DNA of 64,000 nt from SBAX01 sp964646605 (lineage in GTDB: Bacteria; Planctomycetota; Phycisphaerae; UBA1845), in NCBI GenBank assembly GCA_964646605.1, contig CAZYEX010000108.1, forward strand, positions 10,046-74,045, written 5' to 3'. The position numbers and the translations under genes are program-made. This document shows, in pieces, positions 33,688 through 41,961 of this stretch. The notes below the pieces were generated by a model. The model saw nothing but the letters and a program-made list of their open reading frames with translations, was not told the origin of the DNA and searched no databases. Every line of letters begins with the position of its first letter. The stretch's first letter is position 1.

Positions 33688-35883
33688 CTACTGCAGATTC
33701 ACCAGGACCAGAACCAGTCCGCGACCGTCCGCAAGGCCGGTCATGGCCTTGCCGATGACAGCGCCGTGGGCCCGGGACCCGTCGGCGGCTTTCATGGCGT
33801 GACCCAAGGTCGGCGACGTGGTAAGCAGATCGCCGGGTTCGATGGGACCCGAGCCCGCGTCCGACGTGGCGTCGCACCAACACCAGACCCGCCCGGTAAG
33901 TGCCACAAGCTCGGCACCATCGCCGACCGCTTGCCGGTTGGCCTTCATCACCATGCCCGGAGAGAGCCCATTCGCCCCGCTGATGACCCCCGCGACTTTT
34001 CGATCGTAGGGGTCGCTGGAAAGCGTCATGGCGCCGGGGTTTTGCCGATCAATCACCACGACCATACCCGCGACCGCCTGCGGCCAGTCGTCGGACCCGT
34101 CGCTTGCGCTCCGGGTTCGGATTGGCCCCTCGCTTGCGATCGGGGCTCGGATGGACGAGCGGTCGGTGATTTCGAAGGGCTCGGCCAGGTCGCCGCCGTC
34201 GAGGATTTCGAGGGTTCGGACTTTGGCGTGTCCGTCGGCGAAAAGGGCGTCCCCGCCGCCGTCGTTGCGGAAATACCCGCCCGCGGCGAGGAGGTCGGCG
34301 GTGATGCCGACGACGCCGTTTCCGACGGCGGCTTGTCCTTGAGCGCCTTCGGTGATTCCTCCGAGCCAACCTTGGTTGCCGGCGGCGAGGTTCTGTCCGT
34401 AAATGGCGTTGGTTCCGTTGGTGGTTTTGGCGACCAGCCCCGTGCCGTTGAGGCTCTCCGCCCAAGCCCCTTCGTTGAGTCCCCCGAGCCAGGCCCGGTT
34501 GCTGTTTTGGGTCCGTTCGGCGTAGAGGGCTTGGGCGCCCGTGGCGGTTGTGGCGTAGACTCCCGGCCCGGCACTGCTCGCCCCGTACACCCCGCGGCCC
34601 GCACCCGCGTGGTTGCCGAAGACCGCGTATCCCGCGTCGCTGTCGCAAAGGCCCTGCACGCCGTAGGTTTTTCCGACGTTGCCCGTAGCGTGTCCCAGAA
34701 CGCCGGAGGCCCCAAGGGTCGTGGAGTTGGTTTCTCCCTGCACGCCGTAGGAAAGGCCCGTGGATGCGGTGGCGATTCCGAAGACGCCCTGACCGCCGTT
34801 GCCGGCGCTCTCCCCATACAGCCCGATGGTGGCGCCCGCGGAGTTGGTGGCTAACCCCTGAATGGCCTTCGCCCCGGTGATCCCCGAGGCGGTCTCGGCC
34901 AGGATCGCCGCCCGCGTTCCCGCTGGGGAGGAATGTCGGGCGAAGAGGGCCCAACCGTTGGAGTTGGAACAGAGGGCGCGGACGGCGGCTTTGCTGTCGG
35001 CGTCGGTCTGACCGCTCACGCCGTCTCCCTGCGGAGCATAGCCGAAGACGCCGACGCCGGAGGTACTGGCGCTCTCGCCGTAGACCCCGTAGGCAGTGCC
35101 CGTGGCGGCTGTCGCTTTTCCGTACAGCCCGCGGCCGGCGGTGCTGGGACTCTCGCCGAATACGCCGTAGTTGACGGCGGCGGTTCCGTTGACTCGACCA
35201 TGCACGCCCGCGGCCGATCCGGAGTTCGAGGATGACTCTCCGGTAACGCCCGCTCCGCTGCCCGAGGTCGCGGCATGTTGGCCGAGGACCCCGATCCCGC
35301 CGCTGCTGGCAGCCACGCCCCACACGCCGAAGGTGGCCCCGGTGGCAGCCGTCGCCTCACCCAGGACGCCCTGCGCGCCGGCGGTCGCCGAGGAGTTCGA
35401 GCCTTGGATGATGGGACTGCCGGCCGCGTTCCCCGTCAGCGTCAGAGGGTTGGGTACGGCTTGCAAGAAGGCCGAGCTGTCCAGCCCGTCCAGCACGTCG
35501 GCGCTTACGGCATGGGGAGCGGCGCTAAGTCGTTGACGCGGTGTCAAGATCGTGACATTTACATCCCCGCCGCAGCGCACGCCGACTTGCAGCCATCGCG
35601 CTTCGCCCGGAAATGCGGCGGCGCCGAAATCCAGCTCCACCAGGAACAAGCCGTCCACCACGGTGATGCCGGGCAACACGAGGGTCGAACCGATCTGCGT
35701 CCCATCGACGGCGCTGTCGAACAAGGCAAACTGCATCTCGCAGTCGGCGTTTTCCGGCACTCCGCCGCGTTTGAGCTGCCCTTGATACGTGAACCCCGTC
35801 CCGACGCCCGATCCCCCCACGGCCGCGACGACGGTCAGCAGAACGTAGCTCCACGCGCTTACGATAACTCTCTTCGCCCTCAT
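33688..35883 (-). CDS. secreted fibre-type protein with TYQGQL module and self-cleaving-type C-terminus
   Basis: A 731-residue exported protein. MRAKRVIVSAWSYVLLTVVAA is the signal; the start is set by AAAGGAG upstream. The N-terminal module (GTGFTYQGQLKRGGVP ... MQFALFD ... RWLQVGVRCGG ... LTPRQRLSAAPHAV) matches the genes at 4470 and 61343. Residues ~130-520 are a long array of ~20-residue repeats of the form GVxGES.s..GxGVxGxA, likely a beta-helical or trimeric fibre. The last ~150 residues (DGGDLAEPFEI ... GMVVVIDRQNPG ... DRKVAGVISGANG ... LVLVLVNLQ) are the conserved C-terminal domain of these fibre proteins, similar in pattern to intramolecular-chaperone or peptidase tails. An Arg/Ser-rich insert after FEITD appears to come from a dispersed repeat. 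Confidence 0.85.
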   Translation of the reverse strand: MRAKRVIVSAWSYVLLTVVAAVGGSGVGTGFTYQGQLKRGGVPENADCEMQFALFDSAVDGTQIGSTLVLPGITVVDGLFLVELDFGAAAFPGEARWLQVGVRCGGDVNVTILTPRQRLSAAPHAVSADVLDGLDSSAFLQAVPNPLTLTGNAAGSPIIQGSNSSATAGAQGVLGEATAATGATFGVWGVAASSGGIGVLGQHAATSGSGAGVTGESSSNSGSAAGVHGRVNGTAAVNYGVFGESPSTAGRGLYGKATAATGTAYGVYGESASTSGVGVFGYAPQGDGVSGQTDADSKAAVRALCSNSNGWALFARHSSPAGTRAAILAETASGITGAKAIQGLATNSAGATIGLYGESAGNGGQGVFGIATASTGLSYGVQGETNSTTLGASGVLGHATGNVGKTYGVQGLCDSDAGYAVFGNHAGAGRGVYGASSAGPGVYATTATGAQALYAERTQNSNRAWLGGLNEGAWAESLNGTGLVAKTTNGTNAIYGQNLAAGNQGWLGGITEGAQGQAAVGNGVVGITADLLAAGGYFRNDGGGDALFADGHAKVRTLEILDGGDLAEPFEITDRSSIRAPIASEGPIRTRSASDGSDDWPQAVAGMVVVIDRQNPGAMTLSSDPYDRKVAGVISGANGLSPGMVMKANRQAVGDGAELVALTGRVWCWCDATSDAGSGPIEPGDLLTTSPTLGHAMKAADGSRAHGAVIGKAMTGLADGRGLVLVLVNLQ
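34098..34152. repeat. tandem ~29-bp dispersed repeat inserted in frame in the fibre gene
   Basis: Two units, CGCTTGCGCTCCGGGTTCGG... and CGCTTGCGATCGGGGCTCGG..., lie inside the conserved C-terminal domain of the fibre gene. They encode its Arg/Ser-rich insert (RAPIASEGPIRTRSASDG). An intergenic relative, CGCTAGCGGTCGGGGCTCGG, is at ~57575-57594. Confidence 0.65.
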
Positions 35884-35995
35884 GGTGTGCGCACTCCTTT
35901 CGCCTCGATATGCATTGTACGCCCCGAATCGCCGCCGGGCAGGGCCGGTCATGGCGTCGAGAGATCGTGTTATCGGGCGGGCGGCGGGTTGGAAA

Positions 35996-36577
35996 TCAGA
36001 GGGTTTCGACGAAAACGGCTTTGCCGCGAAGGGCACGCATGTGGGATCGGACCTGTTCACCGACCTGTTCGGCCCCGGCCACCCCGTCGATGGTCACCTG
36101 CCGATCGGTCAAGTCGGTGGACAGCAACGAAATGGTGCCCAGACCGAAGACGCGATCGAAGAGCGTCTTTTGCACGCGGACGTCGTCAATGCGGATTAGT
36201 TCCGTCTGGTCGATGGTCCTGCTGAGGATGCCGGTCTCGATGAACAGTCGCTGCGTGGTGAGGCGATAGCGCCGACCGAGGATGTGCAAGAAAACTCGCG
36301 TGAGCAGCAAACCGCCGGTAATCAGAAGAATCGTCAGGACGATCCAAAACGCCCGCGCGGCCGTGAGCCACGGCGAGGAAGAAGCAATCCAAGAGATCGC
36401 CACGGTGGCGGTGACGTTCATCGCCGCCCAGAGCGTCACGCGGCCGATGTAGTGTTTCCAACTGGTTCGTCCGACCCAAAGGTCCGTCTCGGGCGGCGTG
36501 GGCTGCGGACCGGATGCACCGGGTTGGGTGGGTCGGGGGCCGGCAAACGCCGGACTGGTCTCGTTGGCCGTTTCCAT
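35996..36577 (-). CDS. membrane protein with bacterial PH (bPH2/YdbS-type) domain
   Basis: A 193-residue protein. The ATG at 36577 has AAAGGAG 7 nt upstream. A Pro/Thr-rich N-terminal tail (~1-30) is followed by LWVGRTSWKHYIGRVTLW, the usual entry into this family. Two membrane helices follow (TLWAAMNVTATVAISWIAS; AFWIVLTILLITGGLLLTRV), then a PH-like domain with the signature RYRLTTQRLFIETGILSRTIDQTEL, RIDDVRVQKTLFDRVFGLG, and ISLLSTDLTDRQVTIDGV. Family members are membrane-associated with unknown ligand. It is transcribed divergently from purD and sits just upstream of the fibre gene on the same strand. Confidence 0.88.
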   Translation of the reverse strand: METANETSPAFAGPRPTQPGASGPQPTPPETDLWVGRTSWKHYIGRVTLWAAMNVTATVAISWIASSSPWLTAARAFWIVLTILLITGGLLLTRVFLHILGRRYRLTTQRLFIETGILSRTIDQTELIRIDDVRVQKTLFDRVFGLGTISLLSTDLTDRQVTIDGVAGAEQVGEQVRSHMRALRGKAVFVETL

Positions 36578-36661
36578 GTCGTCACTCCTTTGACGGTCCA
36601 CATGGTACCGTGCCTGGGACGTGGAGTGCAACAGCACGGTCTTGGGGAGCGCCTGCAACGG

Positions 36662-36703
36662 GTCCGCGGGCTTGCCCTTGACGCCTCGCGGAAAGGGGAG
36701 CCG
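36662..36703. repeat. 42-bp dispersed repeat, copy 1 (upstream of purD)
   Basis: Begins GTCCGCGGGCTTGCCCTTGA and ends AAAGGGGAGCCG. A second copy at 57088-57129 differs at three positions only. The core is palindrome-like (CCCTTGACGC ... GCGnAAAGGG). Shorter relatives are at 53963-53985 and 57611-57640. Confidence 0.8.
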
Positions 36704-36765
36704 TCCGCGGCTCTGTGGGGTGCGCTCCTTTTGACGTTGCCGCGTTTCCGCCCGACGATGTCCGT

Positions 36766-38049
36766 ATGAACGTCCTGGTCATCGGCGGCGGGGGGCGCGA
36801 GCATGTCATCGCTCACTTGTTGGCGCAGTCGCGGCGGGTGTCGCGTGTGTTTTGTGCTCCGGGCAACGCGGGCACGGCGGAGGTGGCTGAGAACGTGGCC
36901 GTCGAGGCTACGGACATCGACGGGTTGATCCGTCTCGCCCGCCAACATTCCGTCGGGCTTACGGTGGTAGGGCCCGAGGCGCCGCTCTGCGCGGGGATCG
37001 TGGACCGGTTTGCGGCCGAGGGGCTTCGCATCTTCGGTCCGACGGCGGCGGCGGCGCGGATCGAGGGGGACAAGGCCTATGCCAAGCGGCTCATGATACA
37101 CGCCCATGTGCCCACGGCGGAGGCGCGGATTTTCACCCGCTTCGCCGACGCCCAGGCCTATGTGGCCACGCGGGAAACGGGAATGGTGGTCAAGGCCGCC
37201 GGGCTTGCGGCGGGAAAAGGGGTCACGGTCTGTCCCGATCCGGCGGATGCGTTGCCGGCCATCGAGCGCATGATGGTCAAGCGCGAGTTCGGGGCCGCCG
37301 GAGACACCGTGGTCGTGGAGGAACTGCTCAAGGGACAGGAGCTTTCGATCCATGCGCTGGTGGACGATCGTACGGTGTACGTTCTGGAATCGGCGCAGGA
37401 TCACAAGGCCGTCGGAGACGGCGATACCGGTCCCAACACGGGCGGGATGGGGGCCTACAGCCCGGCCCTCATCGCCACGCCCGAGGTTTATCGCGTCGTG
37501 GAGCGCGACGTCCTGGTTCCCATCGTGGATGCTCTTCGCGGCGACGGGGCCCCCTATCGCGGCGCATTGTACGTGGGTCTGATGCTCACCGCGGGGGGGC
37601 CGAAGGTGTTGGAGTTCAACTGCCGGTTCGGCGACCCCGAGGCCCAGGTGCTGCTCACGCGATTGGACTGCGATTTGCTGGACGTGCTCGAAGCGGTGGT
37701 CGAGGGGCGACTGTCGGACGTTGACATTCGGTGGAAACCGCTGGCGAGTGTCTGCGTGGTGATGACCTCGCGTGGATATCCGGGTTCGTATGAGACGGGC
37801 AAGGTGATCGAAGGCCTGGACCTCGCAGGGCAGATGCCCGACGTACACGTCTTTCACGCGGGCACGAGACAAATCGAGCACTTGACCGTGTCCACGGGCG
37901 GTCGTGTCCTGGCGGTGACAGCCTTGGGCACCGACATCGCCGACGCCCAGGCCCGCGCCTACCGGGCCGTGGAACGCATCCATTTCGACAACGCCTACTA
38001 TCGACGGGACATCGCCCGGAAGGCGCTGGTCCCGACCTTAAGCCCGTAA
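36766..38049 (+). CDS. purD: phosphoribosylamine-glycine ligase
   Basis: Makes glycinamide ribonucleotide from phosphoribosylamine, glycine and ATP in purine synthesis. It has 427 residues, the family norm. MNVLVIGGGGREHVIA is the classic N-terminus and fixes the start, although no clear Shine-Dalgarno is present. ATP-grasp features: VVKAAGLAAGKGVTV, VVEELLKGQELSIHALVD, then SAQDHKAVGDGDTGPNTGGM with the glycine-site GGMGAYSP, and the metal-binding EFNCRFGDPEAQ. The C-terminal subdomain ends with FDNAYYRRDIARKAL. A dispersed repeat lies in its upstream region. No other pur gene is adjacent. Confidence 0.97.
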   Translation: MNVLVIGGGGREHVIAHLLAQSRRVSRVFCAPGNAGTAEVAENVAVEATDIDGLIRLARQHSVGLTVVGPEAPLCAGIVDRFAAEGLRIFGPTAAAARIEGDKAYAKRLMIHAHVPTAEARIFTRFADAQAYVATRETGMVVKAAGLAAGKGVTVCPDPADALPAIERMMVKREFGAAGDTVVVEELLKGQELSIHALVDDRTVYVLESAQDHKAVGDGDTGPNTGGMGAYSPALIATPEVYRVVERDVLVPIVDALRGDGAPYRGALYVGLMLTAGGPKVLEFNCRFGDPEAQVLLTRLDCDLLDVLEAVVEGRLSDVDIRWKPLASVCVVMTSRGYPGSYETGKVIEGLDLAGQMPDVHVFHAGTRQIEHLTVSTGGRVLAVTALGTDIADAQARAYRAVERIHFDNAYYRRDIARKALVPTLSP

Positions 38050-38395
38050 AGTGCGACTGCGTGAGATCGCGCCGTCTGTCTTGCGTGGCATGCGTTGGCA
38101 CCACCCCGAGTTCGGGAAGAGTCACGTCCGTGTGGCCTAGCGGAGCAGTCCGGCACTCAAAGACGTGCTGCAACTGTCGGAATTATCGAGAATGGGACTT
38201 GGCGCGGGTCGATAATGAGGTACGTTGAGAACAAGATGTCGCCTCGATTTCCATCTGAAGATATCCAACCAAACACGATTCGCACGACAAGACGTACTCT
38301 GAGCATTTGGGCTTCGGTTACCGTGCCAATCGGAGTGATCTCAAGAGTGTCGGTGTGTCTCCGTAGCGCCCCGGAATGACTATCGGAGGTGTAGA
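38050..38395. other. spacer upstream of the Cys-rich secreted peptide gene
   Basis: No credible gene. A 94-codon open frame (38095-38379) has no ribosome-binding site, no recognisable motif and lower-GC composition than its neighbours. It probably holds the promoter of the downstream pair. Confidence 0.4.
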
Positions 38396-38848
38396 ATGAG
38401 AACGAAAATGGGTTCTGTTGGGTTGGTCGGTTTCCTCCTTATGACTTTGAGCACAGCGTTGCTCTGGTTTCCGGGATCGCGGCAGCGGGGCATCGAGCGC
38501 GCGATGGGGGACCCTGGAGGAGGCGGGGGCATCTGTTTGGTTGGAAGCTGTAAGAAGATCGTCGGGCAGAACGGCGGGTGCCTTGCGGTCGAGTGCTGTG
38601 GAGGGGACGTGACCTACTGCCCCGGGGTCCTGCATTCTCCGGTTCCGGTCCCCAAATACAAGACCCCGCCTGCCGGTGTCACTGGAATCTGTGTCATTTT
38701 CGACGGGCCAAACACGAACGAGTGCCTCGTCCAGGATTGCGGAGGCGCCACGTTGTGTTCCGAAGGCACTTGCAGTCCGGTCGGTGATCAATCCTACACG
38801 CAGGTACCGACCGCGACCGCTCATGGCGGTTGTCTAATGGCAAATTAG
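38396..38848 (+). CDS. small exported cysteine-rich protein
   Basis: A 150-residue protein with a very strong ribosome-binding site (GGAGGTGTAGA-ATG) and an N-terminal export signal (MGSVGLVGFLLMTLSTALLW). The mature part has 11 cysteines in closely spaced groups: GGICLVGSCKK, GGCLAVECCGG, VTYCPG, NECLVQDCGG, TLCSEGTCSP, then GGCLMAN at the very end. The spacing suggests a disulfide-stabilised small domain outside the cytoplasm. I do not recognise the family. Only 15 bp separate it from the next co-directional gene, which also looks exported, so they are probably one operon. Confidence 0.75.
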   Translation: MRTKMGSVGLVGFLLMTLSTALLWFPGSRQRGIERAMGDPGGGGGICLVGSCKKIVGQNGGCLAVECCGGDVTYCPGVLHSPVPVPKYKTPPAGVTGICVIFDGPNTNECLVQDCGGATLCSEGTCSPVGDQSYTQVPTATAHGGCLMAN

Positions 38849-38863
38849 TTAGCGGAGATTTTC

Positions 38864-40267
38864 ATGTCGCTGGCCGGCGCGCTGACCTCGCTGTGTGTCC
38901 TGTGGATGCAGACGGAGAGTGCCTACCCGCGCCAACTTGAGGCGGTGGTCGCCCAAGCGCCGTGGCGCACGTCCCAGTTGGAGTGGACCGTCACCTGGGT
39001 CGGCGGGAACGACGAGGGACTCGTCGAGCGATATGTGACCCGTACGGCCGGGGACACGGTGTGGGAGAGCAACCAAGGGGACGAAAACGGGTTCCACCCG
39101 GCGCGTTTTCGAAATGCCCCGCCCGGCGAATACGACGAAAATAAGCGCGCCTACGCGATCCCCAGGGACGAACTGGCGGGGACGCAGAACACATTGCGCG
39201 CCGAGGGTCAGTTGTGGCGCCTGGAATACGCGGAAAAACCCCACACCGGATTACTCACCCCCGACACGGAGCGGCGAGCGTACACACCCGTCGACGTCAA
39301 GGGGATGGGGCTCATGCCCGCTTTCGACGGCGCGCTTGCCGGGCGGACCCCCATCGCGCTTCCCTACGTCGCCGCCGACGCATTCGATTCCGCCGTTTTT
39401 GCGACTCGAACGGAGGGGGTACGTTCCGTCGTTGAAGCGACTTTCGGGGAGTACCGTCTGGCTTGGGACTTTGACGATGCGCAGGGCGGACAACCGGTGC
39501 GAGCGCAGCTCTATCGTAACGATGCCTTGCAATACTACTCCGAGTCGGAATACGGGTCCGTAAACGGACGGTGGATTCCCACGAGCGTGCGATTCTATCG
39601 CGGCGACGACAAAACTCCGTATAAGATCGTGGCTGTCCAGCGGGCCACCTTTGACGAACCCAGTCATCTGCAGGAGATCACCCCGAGTGACATTGGGGCG
39701 CTGCGCGGGACCATGTTTACTACGCCGACCGGGGCGATGGTGTGGACCGGCGTCGACCTCGTCGATCAGGACGAATACGCGAATATGGACGGTGTGTATG
39801 GCATTCTGCCCGATTCCTGCCTCCTGGAGGATGCCGCCAAGAGGCTCGGCATGAGCGTCGACGAGTACGTTCAGCTTCAGGGAAGACAGAGGGATCTCTT
39901 CCGCGAGGTCTACGCGAAGAACCACGGGGAGCGCCCGTGGTTGGAAGTGGAGAAGAAGAGGAAGAAGGAAAAGGACGACTGGGACGTTTACGTTGAGAAG
40001 TTCCTGGCCGAGCACAAACTGCCCGAGCCCGCGATCGCAAAAGCTCGCGAGATCCTCGATCAAGCGAAGTCCATGCGTGATGCCCGTAGGCGACATCATG
40101 CCGCGCGGGTGCGCGAAGCGAAGAACGAAAACGATCAGCGCAAGATCCAGTACTATGAGAAACTTGAAAAACGCCTTTTTGAGGGCGTCCTCGTTCGGCC
40201 GCTGAACAAGCTTCTTCCCGACAAACGACCGGAGGTTGCCAGGCAGCCCGAAAGCGGATCACCGTAG
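38864..40267 (+). CDS. large probably exported protein of unknown function
   Basis: A 467-residue protein with GGAG 6 nt before the ATG and a weak signal-like N-terminus (MSLAGALTSLCVLWMQTESAY). Residues ~25-330 are beta-rich and Trp/Tyr-rich (WTVTWVGGNDEGLVERYVTR; AWDFDDAQGGQPVRAQLYRN; YYSESEYGSVNGRWIPTS), compatible with an outer-membrane-lipoprotein-like carrier fold, although no family is recognised. The last ~130 residues are highly charged and helical (EVEKKRKKEKDDWDVYVEKF; RRHHAARVREAKNENDQRKI), probably a coiled coil. It lies 15 bp after the Cys-rich peptide gene, suggesting the two act together. Confidence 0.68.
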   Translation: MSLAGALTSLCVLWMQTESAYPRQLEAVVAQAPWRTSQLEWTVTWVGGNDEGLVERYVTRTAGDTVWESNQGDENGFHPARFRNAPPGEYDENKRAYAIPRDELAGTQNTLRAEGQLWRLEYAEKPHTGLLTPDTERRAYTPVDVKGMGLMPAFDGALAGRTPIALPYVAADAFDSAVFATRTEGVRSVVEATFGEYRLAWDFDDAQGGQPVRAQLYRNDALQYYSESEYGSVNGRWIPTSVRFYRGDDKTPYKIVAVQRATFDEPSHLQEITPSDIGALRGTMFTTPTGAMVWTGVDLVDQDEYANMDGVYGILPDSCLLEDAAKRLGMSVDEYVQLQGRQRDLFREVYAKNHGERPWLEVEKKRKKEKDDWDVYVEKFLAEHKLPEPAIAKAREILDQAKSMRDARRRHHAARVREAKNENDQRKIQYYEKLEKRLFEGVLVRPLNKLLPDKRPEVARQPESGSP

Positions 40268-40326
40268 AGGACCCAGGCGGGTCGCTTCGTCTTGGACCCT
40301 TTGGCACAGGCGGTCGTCGCGACGAA

Positions 40327-40509
40327 TCAGGGACCTACGAGGTTAAAGGCCCCGAAGACGAAGCTGCTGATCAAACTGTTGGCGATGTACGTGACCAGTC
40401 CGCCGGCCAAGGCGTTGGTGTCCAGACCGCAACCGTTGGCCTGAAAAAGCATCCCCGCGCCCAGCAGCGGAACCGTACGTCGAAGCAGCGAATAGAAGCG
40501 ATTCGTCAT
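40327..40509 (-). CDS. very small putative lipoprotein
   Basis: A 60-residue protein. The ATG has CGAGGAG 8 nt upstream. The N-terminal signal (FYSLLRRTVPLLGAGMLFQA) is followed by a lipobox-like ANGC and then LDTNALAGGLVTYIANSLIS, a short hydrophobic/helical tail ending FGAFNLVGP. It resembles the small Cys-containing exported proteins typical of this group (compare 45421 and 45773), although it is shorter. It follows the SH3 gene on the same strand by 44 bp. Function unknown. Confidence 0.6.
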   Translation of the reverse strand: MTNRFYSLLRRTVPLLGAGMLFQANGCGLDTNALAGGLVTYIANSLISSFVFGAFNLVGP

Positions 40510-40553
40510 GAGAGACGTTCTCCTCGTGAAATCCGCGCGACGCCCTGGCCGCG

Positions 40554-41813
40554 CTAGTTCGGCCCCGTTTCGGCGGTTTTCTCCTGCGGGGCGGTGAGCG
40601 GGACCAGTTCCCGCGCGATATAGATGGGGATCGGGTTGACCCCGCCGGTCTGGATTCGTTGGGCGGAGGCTCGGACCCCCACCCATTGACCGAGGAACGG
40701 ACCGACGTCGAGCCCCGAGTCCTGTGCGATTTCCACGTAGCCGATGGTGCGGTCGTTCTTGTCCGAGGGGTCCACGAGCCGGTATCGCGGCGTGGGGGAA
40801 TCGGGCGGATAAAGGGCGCTGATGCGCAGCTCGCCCTGAATCTCCACGCCGGTGGGCGGTGTAAACGGGATCGGCTCGGGGATGAGGTTCCGGGCGGCGA
40901 GGAAGTCTCGACGCTTGCTGAGCCCCTTCTCATCGAGCCCGCGGACGCGGTCGATCGCTTCGGTCAGGGAGGCCAAGTCGCCGACCTGCACCAGCCGGGC
41001 CTTGGCATACTCGCGGGCGAAGTCGTCTTCGGTTTGCCCGGCAATGGGTTCATAGCGGGCAGCCATGGGGGCGAAGCGCCGTTCGAGGACCGGTTTGGAA
41101 AGCTCCGCGCGAGCGGCCACGTCGATCTCTTCCAATTGCCGACGCCACGTGGTTGTCGCCGCCCCGACCATGGGGGAGGAGAGTTTCCTTGCCGATTCCG
41201 CCGCCGAGGAGCTGACCGCGGGCGGGACTCCCACAACGCCCTCCAACGGCTGAGATGTGGGCGGTGTGGGGGATTCGGCGCTGGACTCGATGGTCGATCC
41301 TCCACGCATCCCCACAAAGTTCTTGTGGATCCAAAGGGTGGCCCCCGCGGGAGGTTTGATCCTCACGAACCCGTCCGGGTTGCGGCCAAAGATGGTCACC
41401 TCGGTTCCCTTGGCGACGAGGGTTTGCACGGTGTACTTGTTCTCGTTGAGCAGGGAGCCGGCGCGGACGCGGACGTTATCCCCGTTGATCACCCCCGATT
41501 GATTGTCGGCGGTGTCCACGAAATCGCCGGAGACCAGGCTGAAGGTCCCGGGCGGCGGGACGATTTCGTACCACTCGCCGCGCTCGCCGACGACCGACAC
41601 CTGGTCGCCGGCTTGGAGTTTGCAGATGGTGTAATGGTTGAGACTGTCGCCGCTGCGGACGTAGACATCGTTGGCGTTGATGGAACCCACGCCGACGACG
41701 CCCCGCGTCTCGCCCGCGGATTGACCCATCGCCAGCGCCGGCAAGAACGCCGGCAAAGCCGCTGCGATGAATACCATCGCGTTTCTTTCGATTCTTTTTC
41801 GGTTGATGTGCAT
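40554..41813 (-). CDS. exported protein with tandem bacterial SH3 domains
   Basis: A 419-residue protein with a signal peptide (NAMVFIAAALPAFLPALAMG) and AAGGA before the ATG. Two SH3-type segments follow: the first (~38-100) GVGSINANDVYVRSGDSLNHY with KLQAGDQVSVVGERGEWYEI; the second (~105-170) GVINGDNVRVRAGSLLNENKY with VAKGTEVTIFGRNPDGFVRI. After a Ser/Pro-rich linker, residues ~225-410 form an alpha/beta segment (EIDVAARAELSKPVLERRF; ELRISALYPPDSPTPRYRLV) often found in planctomycete SH3 proteins. The role is presumably binding of peptidoglycan or peptides in the periplasm. It is divergent from pabB. Confidence 0.85.
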   Translation of the reverse strand: MHINRKRIERNAMVFIAAALPAFLPALAMGQSAGETRGVVGVGSINANDVYVRSGDSLNHYTICKLQAGDQVSVVGERGEWYEIVPPPGTFSLVSGDFVDTADNQSGVINGDNVRVRAGSLLNENKYTVQTLVAKGTEVTIFGRNPDGFVRIKPPAGATLWIHKNFVGMRGGSTIESSAESPTPPTSQPLEGVVGVPPAVSSSAAESARKLSSPMVGAATTTWRRQLEEIDVAARAELSKPVLERRFAPMAARYEPIAGQTEDDFAREYAKARLVQVGDLASLTEAIDRVRGLDEKGLSKRRDFLAARNLIPEPIPFTPPTGVEIQGELRISALYPPDSPTPRYRLVDPSDKNDRTIGYVEIAQDSGLDVGPFLGQWVGVRASAQRIQTGGVNPIPIYIARELVPLTAPQEKTAETGPN

Positions 41814-41961
41814 GGTTGGCGATCCTTCGTCCTTGTGGTTCGGTTTTCCCTCCCGAATACAACGTGCGGTACGCTACCCTCCGCGTCGAAGGATGTCAAT
41901 CATTTTTTGCGGAACGGACCCATTCAAGACCGCCCTGCGGACCGGGTATACTGCCCGGTCG

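Noticed and set aside
38095..38379. 94-codon open frame before the Cys-rich peptide gene
   Set aside because: No ribosome-binding site, no motif, and composition unlike neighbouring genes.
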